Below are positions 54,009 to 61,639 of a stretch of 64,000 nt of DNA, piece by piece (the first letter of the stretch is position 1; every line of letters starts with the position of its first letter). A model generated the notes under the pieces. That model did not search any database, was not told the origin of the DNA, and saw nothing but the letters and a program-made list of their open reading frames with translations. Both the position numbers and the translations under genes were made by a program. This DNA is from Streptomyces humidus. Lineage in GTDB: Bacteria > Actinomycetota > Actinomycetes > Streptomycetales > Streptomycetaceae. The DNA is taken from contig NZ_BMTL01000030.1 of the NCBI RefSeq assembly GCF_014649655.1, positions 1 through 64,000 of the forward strand. The letters are read 5' to 3'.

Positions 54009-54040
54009 GGTGGGGGCGCCCGACGACGTGCGCCCCCACC
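54009..54040 (+). terminator. Hairpin between glyA and sdaA
   Basis: A perfect 11-bp inverted repeat (54009-54019 with 54030-54040) lies 6 bases after the glyA stop and 18 before the sdaA start. With so little space to the next gene, it may act as a partial terminator or a processing/stability element that lowers sdaA expression relative to glyA. Confidence 0.65.
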
Positions 54041-54058
54041 CTTTCCGAAGGAGTTCTC

Positions 54059-55426
<1,368 letters not shown>

Positions 55427-55433
55427 GGAAAGA

Positions 55434-55475
55434 GGCCCTGACAGCGCGTCCGTGTCCTTCGGCGCTGTCGGGGCC
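55434..55475 (+). terminator. Terminator after sdaA
   Basis: A 14-base inverted repeat with one mismatch (55434-55447 with 55462-55475) follows the sdaA stop by 7 bases and is followed by TTCCC. It ends the glycine/serine operon. Confidence 0.75.
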
Positions 55476-55771
55476 TTCCCTGTTCATGCGGCGGAAGTCC
55501 CCGGAACGCCCCTGGGGCAGGGGCTTGTGACCTGGGGACCGGCTCGCAGCCGCGGACGGGCCGGTTCGAGCGTCCGGCGTCGCGGTACCCGCTGCGCGAC
55601 CTCGGCCGGAGAAGCGGAGACGCCGGGCTCGGTCCGGGGTGTCGACGAGGTGTCGACGAGGTGTCGACGAGACGCGGACGAACTGTGGACGGCCTTCACC
55701 AGACTGGGCGAAGTCCAGGCCGGTCGGACCTCTCACCGGCGAGATCCGCGTTCCTCCAGGAGTGATCCAGC
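55476..55771. other. Region between sdaA and the secreted protein gene
   Basis: About 300 bases without a gene; the ORFs on both strands have no start signals. It contains the 11-bp triple repeat at 55639-55671, likely within the promoter region of the 208-residue secreted protein. Confidence 0.5.
55639..55671. repeat. Three perfect 11-bp tandem repeats with GTCGAC
   Basis: gtgtcgacgag is repeated three times without change (55639-55649, 55650-55660, 55661-55671). Each copy has the palindrome GTCGAC, so identical sites face the same side of the helix one turn apart. It lies 100 bases upstream of the secreted protein gene and could be a cooperative protein-binding site. Confidence 0.85.
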
Positions 55772-56398
55772 ATGAGAAAGCGCATGATGGCCGTCATCGC
55801 CGTAGCCGCCCTGACCACGGGCGCCGCCGCGAGCACGGCTCCCCTCGCCTCGGCCGCGGCCACCGGGTCCGCGCCTGCGGCCGCGGCTCAGGCCTCGCAC
55901 CGCGCGTCCTCCGTCAACCGCGACGTCAGGCGAGTGCCCACGGCGCTGTCGGCGGCGCTGTCGGCGGCGGGCGTGCGGTACAGCCCCGGCTGCTCGAGCA
56001 CGACACTGCCCATCGACTGCACGATCAGCGAGCCGGTCGTGACCCAGCACGAGACGACGTACCCCTTCTCGTTCCTTCCGGGCGACCACGTCACGGTGAC
56101 CGCGGGAGGCTGTGTGCAGACCGGAGGCCGGGGGCTGACCTGGAAGCGGTACGTCGATCCGGCCTCGGACGGCGACCTCTACCACGGTCTGATCACCGTT
56201 CCGGGGGCGACGGGCGACCTGCAACGGCTGGTGAACGTGGTCGGACGGCCGTACGTGGTCGGCGGCCGGGGCGGGAGCCTGAAACTGGGCTACGAGGACG
56301 ACGGTTACTCCGACAACGGCTACACCGCGCACGACGACGGCACCGGGAACCAGTGCCTGAACTCCGTGAACGCCTTCGTGCGCATCGTCGTCTCCTGA
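55772..56398 (+). CDS. Secreted protein of unknown function
   Basis: A 208-residue exported protein. A Sec signal (residues 1-~29, AVIAVAALTTGAAASTAPLA then ASA) is followed by a linker and a predicted all-beta domain (~75-205) with four cysteines (SPGCSS, PIDCTI, GGCVQT, NQCLN) that could form two disulfides. Acidic turns (GYEDDGYSDNGYTAHDDGTG) suggest calcium binding and, weakly, a sugar-binding jelly roll. AGGAG lies 8 bases before the ATG. No confident family. Confidence 0.8.
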   Translation: MRKRMMAVIAVAALTTGAAASTAPLASAAATGSAPAAAAQASHRASSVNRDVRRVPTALSAALSAAGVRYSPGCSSTTLPIDCTISEPVVTQHETTYPFSFLPGDHVTVTAGGCVQTGGRGLTWKRYVDPASDGDLYHGLITVPGATGDLQRLVNVVGRPYVVGGRGGSLKLGYEDDGYSDNGYTAHDDGTGNQCLNSVNAFVRIVVS

Positions 56399-56402
56399 TC
56401 GT

Positions 56403-56416
56403 CGGCCGATCGGCCG
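56403..56416. terminator. Palindrome between convergent genes
   Basis: A perfect 14-base palindrome (cggccgatcggccg) lies 5 bases after the secreted-protein stop, followed by GC-rich inverted stretches to 56475. It may be part of a terminator shared with the convergent SARP gene, but the loopless form makes this uncertain. Confidence 0.35.
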
Positions 56417-56504
56417 TCGCGGGCCGGCTCCGCGCCCCGACGGCCACCGCGGCCCGCGACCGCCCGGGACGGGCCACGGCTGCAAGGCGTGGTCAGCACC
56501 CGGC

Positions 56505-57323
56505 CTACGGGCCGCGCAGGACCGAACCCGGCAGGGGCGGCAGCCGGTCGTGGCTGAGCGCCACGTCGTGCCGGAGGACCCGGTGGTGCACGTCGGCAAG
56601 GGCCGGCGAGGGCTCGACCCCGTGTTCCTCCCTCAGCAGAGCGCGCACCGTGCGGAACGCGGCCAGCGCGTCGGCCTGACGTCCCAGACGGTAGAACGCG
56701 ATCATCAGCTGGCCCCACAGCAGCTCCCGTGTGGGATGGGCCCGGACCAGTCCCTCCAGTTCGACGGCCGCCTGGGCGTCCAGCCGCAGGACGAGCGCGG
56801 CCTCGATCCGGGCCTCCACCGCCGACAGCCGGACCTGTTCCAGCCGGGCCGACCTCGCGGCGATCTCCGGAAGATGGCGGAACTCGGCGAAGGCGTCGCC
56901 GCGCCACAGCCCGAGCGCGGCGGTCAGCTGCTCGAAGGCGAGCCGGGGCTGTGTCCCCAGCGTCTGCCTGGCCGATGTCACCGACCGCTCGAACCGCACC
57001 GCGTCGACCATCGTCGGATCCACCCGCAGCTGATATCCCGGTGGGCGGGTGACCAGCGCCGTCGGCGCGTCGGTTCCGGCGGCGCGGCGCAGTGCCGCGC
57101 GCAGCCTCGACACATACGTACGTACCGTCCGGTGGGCGTCCTGCGGAGGGCTTGCACCCCACAACCCGTCCACCAGCGCCCAGACACTCACCGTCCGGCC
57201 GGGCACGGCCGCGAGCTGGGCCAGCACGCCCCGTGGCTGGGGACCGCCGAGACCCACGGGCCGACCGTGCACGGCGGCTTCCAGCGGACCCAGCACGCGC
57301 AGTTCCAGCGCGGAATTCTCCAT
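56505..57323 (-). CDS. SARP-family transcriptional regulator (short form)
   Basis: A 272-residue activator. An N-terminal winged-helix OmpR-like DNA-binding domain (~1-100, LELRVLGPLEAAVHGRPVGL; VRTYVSRLRAAL; TRPPGYQLRV) is followed by the bacterial transcriptional activator domain BTAD (~105-255, RFERSVTSARQTLG; TRELLWGQLMIAFYRLGRQA). SARPs usually bind heptameric direct repeats ahead of antibiotic genes. GGAGGACGACG precedes the ATG. It is 260 bases downstream of the larger SARP on the same strand. Confidence 0.92.
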   Translation of the reverse strand: MENSALELRVLGPLEAAVHGRPVGLGGPQPRGVLAQLAAVPGRTVSVWALVDGLWGASPPQDAHRTVRTYVSRLRAALRRAAGTDAPTALVTRPPGYQLRVDPTMVDAVRFERSVTSARQTLGTQPRLAFEQLTAALGLWRGDAFAEFRHLPEIAARSARLEQVRLSAVEARIEAALVLRLDAQAAVELEGLVRAHPTRELLWGQLMIAFYRLGRQADALAAFRTVRALLREEHGVEPSPALADVHHRVLRHDVALSHDRLPPLPGSVLRGP

Positions 57324-57583
57324 CGTCGTCCTCCTCGACCTCCCCCGCGTGTGCGGTCGGAGGGCCGCGAGCGAAAGGCACGGCGAGGGAGCGGGCGACC
57401 GGTCCCCTCGCCAGAACCGTCAGGTGGTCCGACAGCGTGGTGCGCCGCGACATCCTTGTCATGTTCGGTTTCACTGAGTGAACCGGTGCCTGCGGCACGC
57501 CGGCAGGACGACGGCCGTGCCGGTGGGCCCGCTGCCCGGGGACGGATGCCCGCGCCGTGGGCCGTCCCGCGTCAGCGGCCCGG
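57324..57583. other. Spacer between the two SARP genes
   Basis: 260 bases with no supported gene and no strong terminator; a 5-bp GTGCC/GGCAC hairpin lies at 57486-57498. It probably contains the promoter of the short SARP. Confidence 0.4.
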
Positions 57584-60439
57584 TCAGTCGCGTTCCGGGA
57601 GCACGGTGTCGGCCGGGTCCTTGCCGAGGTGGTGCAGGAGTCTGGCACGCAGCGCCTCGGTGTCGGGGTGGCCGAGTTCTTCGAAGACCGTGAGGGACCG
57701 GGTCCAGGCGTCGCGGGCGGCGTCGGTGTTCCGGGCGGCGTGGTGGGTGTCACCGAGGTGGGCGAGGATGTCCGCCTCGAAGTAACGGTCTCCCAGGTCG
57801 TGGAAGAGTGCGGCGGCCTGCCGGTAACAGGCCGCGGCCTCGTCGTACTGGCCGAGATGATGATGGGCGTACCCGAGGGTGTCCCAGGTGTGAGCCTCGC
57901 CGGAGGTATGGCCGGTCTGCTCCACCAGGGCGAGCGCCTGCCTGCCGTGGACGATGGCCTGCTGGTGGTGGCCCAGGACCGCGTGGTCCCAGCCGACGTT
58001 GTTGAGGGCCAGGGCCTGCCAGGCACGGTCGCCCGCGGCGTCGAACAGTTCCACCGCCCGCAGGGAGTGTTCCAGCGCCTCGGGGCGACGCCCCTGCCGT
58101 GTCGAGACCCGGCCGAGGGCGAGACGGGTGTGCCCTTCGCCCCCTGGATCGCCGAGCGCCCGGTACAGTTCCGCCGCCCGTTCGAGGTGCGCGCGGGCCT
58201 CGGCCTGCCGGCCGAGGGCGGAGGCGGCGTTGCCGAGGTTGCGGCGGGCGCACGCCCGCGCCGCCGGATCGGCCAGCCGGCGGGCCGCGGCCAGCGCGAC
58301 CGTGTGGACGGTGTTCCAGTCGGACCACAGCACTCTTCGCTGCTGGTAGGTGGTCAGGGACGCTGCCAACTGCCAGACGTGCGTGTCGAAACCGGTCTCG
58401 AAGGCCAGGCGGACGGCGGCGAGCAGAACGGGGTGCTCGGCGGTGAACCAGGCCATGGCGGCTTCGCGGCCGGCCGGTTCCTCGGGGACCGACCGCGGCC
58501 GGGCCGGGGAGGGAAGGATCCGGTCGGCCGGCGGCCCGAGGAGGCGTTGTGCCCGCAGAGCGGTGTGCAGGTAGTGGTCGAGCATCCGGTGCGTCGCGTG
58601 ACGGCGGCTGTCCTCCTCGTCCTGGGAGCGGGCCAGTTCCCCGGCATAGGCCCGGAGCAGGTCGTGGAAGGAGTACCGGCCCGGTACGGGTTCGGCGATC
58701 AGGTGCGTCCGGGTCAGTTCGGCCAGCAGCGCCCGGGCCCGCGCCGCCGGCACACCGGCCAGGCTCGCCGCGGCCGGTACCGAGACGTCCGGTCCGGGAT
58801 GCAGCCCGAGCAGCCGGAAGAGCGTGGCGGCGGCGGGGCTGAGGGCGTCGTAGGACCAGGAGAAGACGGCCCGTACCTGGGAGGCGGGATCACCGCCGTC
58901 GAGTGCGTCCAGGCGGTCGCCGGCGTCGCTCAGCTCGTCGGCGAGCGTGGCGAGCGGGATGTGCGGCTGGGCGGCGGCGCGGGCGGCCACGACGGCCAGG
59001 GCCAGCGGCAGGCCCGCGCACCGCGCCACGATGTCCGCGACGGCGGCGGGCTCGGCGGCCGTGCGGTGGGCGCCGAGCCGGCCGGCCAGCAGGGACCGGG
59101 CCTCGGCGGGGGAGAGCACGTCGATGGCGAGCAGGTGGGCGCCCTCGGCCGCGGCCAGGCTGGTGAGCCGGTTCCGGCTGGTGACCAGGGCCAGGCAACC
59201 GGGCGCGCCGGGCAGCAGCGGCCGTACCTGTTGGGCGTCCAGGGCGTTGTCCAGCACCACCAGCACGCGCCGGTCGGCCAGCAGGCTCCGGTAGAGGGCG
59301 GCCTGCGCCTCCAGGCCCGTGGGAATCCTGGCCGGGGGCACTCCGAAGGCGTCCAGGAATCCGCGCAGTGCCTCCGCCGGGTCCCGTAACGATCCGCTCG
59401 GGTCGAAGCCGCGCAGGTTCACATAGAGCTGCCCGTCGGGAAAGTGCTTGCGTACCCGGTGCCCCCAGTGCACGGCCAGCGTGGTCTTGCCCACCCCGGC
59501 CGTGCCCGACAGGGCGGAGATCACCACGGGGGCCGACAGCCGGGCCGCCTCGAGGAACGTGTCCAGGCGGGACAGTTCCTCCTCCCGGCCGGTGAACCCT
59601 CGTACCCCGACCGGCAGTTGTGCGGGAACCACGCCTCGCTGCGGACCGGGGCGCGGCGGCGCCACGGGACGTGCCGGCGCGGTCGGCTCCGGCGCCTGTC
59701 CCCGCAGGACGGTCCGATGGACCTCGCGCAGCGCCGGGCCGGGGTCCGTTCCCAGTTCCTCCGCCAGCCGCTGCTGGACGGTGGCGTAGCACTCCAGCGC
59801 CTCGGCGCCCCGTCCGGCGGCGTACAGCGCCCGCATCAGCGCCTCGGCCAGTGGCTCCACCAGCGGATGTTCGGCGTGGAGTGCGGAGAGCGGGCCGATC
59901 GCCGCGGCGGGGTCGCCCAGACGCGTCCGGACGCCGGCCCATGCGACGGTCGCGTCCGTCCGCTCCCGGCGCCACGCCTCCCGCGCCTGCTCCGCCCACA
60001 AGCCGTCCAGTCCGCTCAGCGGCTCGCCGCGCCACAGGCCGAGGGCCTCTTCCAGCAGGGACGCCCGCGCCGGGTCCGGCAGCCGGGCCGCGCGTGCCCG
60101 GTCGACCAGGCGCCTGAAGTGGTGCACGTCGACCTGCTCGGGGCCCGCTTCCAGAACGTATCCGCCGGACCGGCGCGTCAGCCGGAGCCGTTCGCCCGCG
60201 GCGTCGCCCGTCTGCTCGCAGATCCGGCGGATCCGGGCGATGTGCGAGTAGACGGAGCGCCGGGCCCCGTCCGGGGGAGCCGTGCCCCAGACCCGTCTGA
60301 TCACCACGTCCGCTCCCACCGGCCGACCCGCGTCCACGGCCAACGCCGCGAGCACAGCGCGTCGTTGCGGCGGTCCCACCTCGGCCGTCCGCTCCGGCGT
60401 GGCCAGTTCGACAGACCCGAGTAATCGCAATTGCAGCAT
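57584..60439 (-). CDS. AfsR-like SARP-NB-ARC-TPR regulator with two TTA codons
   Basis: A 951-residue regulator. A SARP DNA-binding domain (~1-95) is followed by BTAD (~100-245), a Pro-rich linker, an NB-ARC ATPase with Walker A GTAGVGKTTLA near residue 310 and GLPLALAVVAARAA, and C-terminal TPRs (~690-930, e.g. ARRNLGNAASALGRQAEARA; ALNNVGWDHAVLGHHQQAIV). Same architecture as AfsR. Codon 6 (60424-60422) and codon 351 (59389-59387) are TTA, so it should be strongly dependent on bldA tRNA. The ATG at 60439 follows GGGGAGGGGG. Divergent from the IclR gene. Confidence 0.93.
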   Translation of the reverse strand: MLQLRLLGSVELATPERTAEVGPPQRRAVLAALAVDAGRPVGADVVIRRVWGTAPPDGARRSVYSHIARIRRICEQTGDAAGERLRLTRRSGGYVLEAGPEQVDVHHFRRLVDRARAARLPDPARASLLEEALGLWRGEPLSGLDGLWAEQAREAWRRERTDATVAWAGVRTRLGDPAAAIGPLSALHAEHPLVEPLAEALMRALYAAGRGAEALECYATVQQRLAEELGTDPGPALREVHRTVLRGQAPEPTAPARPVAPPRPGPQRGVVPAQLPVGVRGFTGREEELSRLDTFLEAARLSAPVVISALSGTAGVGKTTLAVHWGHRVRKHFPDGQLYVNLRGFDPSGSLRDPAEALRGFLDAFGVPPARIPTGLEAQAALYRSLLADRRVLVVLDNALDAQQVRPLLPGAPGCLALVTSRNRLTSLAAAEGAHLLAIDVLSPAEARSLLAGRLGAHRTAAEPAAVADIVARCAGLPLALAVVAARAAAQPHIPLATLADELSDAGDRLDALDGGDPASQVRAVFSWSYDALSPAAATLFRLLGLHPGPDVSVPAAASLAGVPAARARALLAELTRTHLIAEPVPGRYSFHDLLRAYAGELARSQDEEDSRRHATHRMLDHYLHTALRAQRLLGPPADRILPSPARPRSVPEEPAGREAAMAWFTAEHPVLLAAVRLAFETGFDTHVWQLAASLTTYQQRRVLWSDWNTVHTVALAAARRLADPAARACARRNLGNAASALGRQAEARAHLERAAELYRALGDPGGEGHTRLALGRVSTRQGRRPEALEHSLRAVELFDAAGDRAWQALALNNVGWDHAVLGHHQQAIVHGRQALALVEQTGHTSGEAHTWDTLGYAHHHLGQYDEAAACYRQAAALFHDLGDRYFEADILAHLGDTHHAARNTDAARDAWTRSLTVFEELGHPDTEALRARLLHHLGKDPADTVLPERD

Positions 60440-60625
60440 GCCGCCCCCTCCCCGATCCCTCAGCTCCGCAGGAGTCTGCCCGCGTCCGCACGGCGAGCGA
60501 CAGCCCCGTCGACGGGAGTCGACAAGCTATCGGCAACCTTTTGGCCGAGACCCGGCTCCCACCATGTCGGTGTACGCGGCGGCCGACCACCGAACGCGTC
60601 GCTCACAGGGGGGACTCGGGGGACC
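60440..60625. promoter_or_regulatory. Divergent promoter region between SARP and IclR genes
   Basis: 186 bases separate two divergent regulator genes, the usual place for shared operators. A short near-repeat gtcgac(gg)gagtcgac at 60507-60523 and runs of G before the IclR start are visible. No confident promoter elements. Confidence 0.4.
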
Positions 60626-61435
60626 ATGCAGGAAGACGGCAGTTCTGTGCGGGTGCGCACCGGCAGCGAGCCCGGAGCGGGCGGGGGCGCCGAGGGGCCC
60701 GCTCCCGCCTCCGTTCGTCCTTCGGCGCATGCCGGGGGGCGGAGTGTGCTGGAGGGAGCCTTCGAGTTGCTGGCCGCGGTGGAACGCAGCCGGGGGGCGG
60801 GGCTGACCCGGCTTGCGTCCGAGAGCGGACTGCCCAAAGCCACCGCGTACCGGCTGCTGGAACAGCTGGTCGGCCTGGGCGCGGTGGAGCGGTTCGCGGA
60901 CGGGTACCGGATCGGCTCGCGGATGTTCCAGCTCGGGAACGGGTGGCAGCCGCATCCGGGGCTGCGTTCCACGGCAGCCGGGCCCGCCCGCCGTCTGGCA
61001 GAGGTCACGGGCGCGGCCGTGGGGATCGCGGTGCTGCGTCACGACCGGACGCTCCTGCTCCACTGGACGCCCGGAGAGGCCGTGACGTTCCCGGCTTCGC
61101 GGGACCGGTCGGCCTGGCCGTGGTTCACCGCCGCCGGCAAAGTGCTCGCCGCAGCCCCGGAGTACCGCTTCCCGCCGAGCGCGGTGCCCGCTTCCTGGCC
61201 GCGGGAGGCACGGGCGATCCGGGAGCGCGGCGTCGCGGTCGACCAGGGGATTCTGATGCCCGGGGTGTGCTGTGTGGCCGCTCCGCTGTACGCCGCGAGC
61301 AGGGCTCCGGTCGCCGCGCTGTTCACCGCGGCCGGCCCCGCCCGCCGGCCGGAGCGGCTCGCCGACGTCGTCCGGCGGACCGGCGCGGCGATCAGCGCGG
61401 GCCTCGGGGGCGGCGATCTCCGGCTGCGCATCTGA
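60626..61435 (+). CDS. IclR-family transcriptional regulator
   Basis: A 269-residue regulator. A 38-residue disordered start is followed by the winged helix-turn-helix (SVLEGAFELLAAVERSRGAG; RLASESGLPKATAYRLLEQL, ~40-100) and an IclR effector domain (~115-265) with AGKVLAA and GVAVDQGILMPGVCCVAAP. It lies 204 bases upstream of the amidohydrolase on the same strand, so it probably controls that gene in response to its substrate or product. Confidence 0.9.
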   Translation: MQEDGSSVRVRTGSEPGAGGGAEGPAPASVRPSAHAGGRSVLEGAFELLAAVERSRGAGLTRLASESGLPKATAYRLLEQLVGLGAVERFADGYRIGSRMFQLGNGWQPHPGLRSTAAGPARRLAEVTGAAVGIAVLRHDRTLLLHWTPGEAVTFPASRDRSAWPWFTAAGKVLAAAPEYRFPPSAVPASWPREARAIRERGVAVDQGILMPGVCCVAAPLYAASRAPVAALFTAAGPARRPERLADVVRRTGAAISAGLGGGDLRLRI

Positions 61436-61639
61436 TCCGGCGCCCCCTGGAAACAGCCGATGCCCCGTTCCGCCCGTTGCCTCACCGGGAATTGACCGCA
61501 TGATTTCCCGCGGACCCCTCCCCCGCATTGGCCGATGCCATATATTCGACGCGCCGTACGAACGCACGCCCGAACGACAGGGCCGGCTCAATGGGGGATC
61601 GACGGTGCGTTGTCTGCCTCCGCACGAGGGAGGATTACT
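61436..61639. promoter_or_regulatory. Promoter region of the amidohydrolase gene
   Basis: 204 bases, A/T-richer near 61495-61550. TATATT at 61541-61546 is a candidate -10 without a good -35. TTGACC at 61493-61498 likewise lacks a partner. No IclR-type palindrome was confidently seen. Confidence 0.4.
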
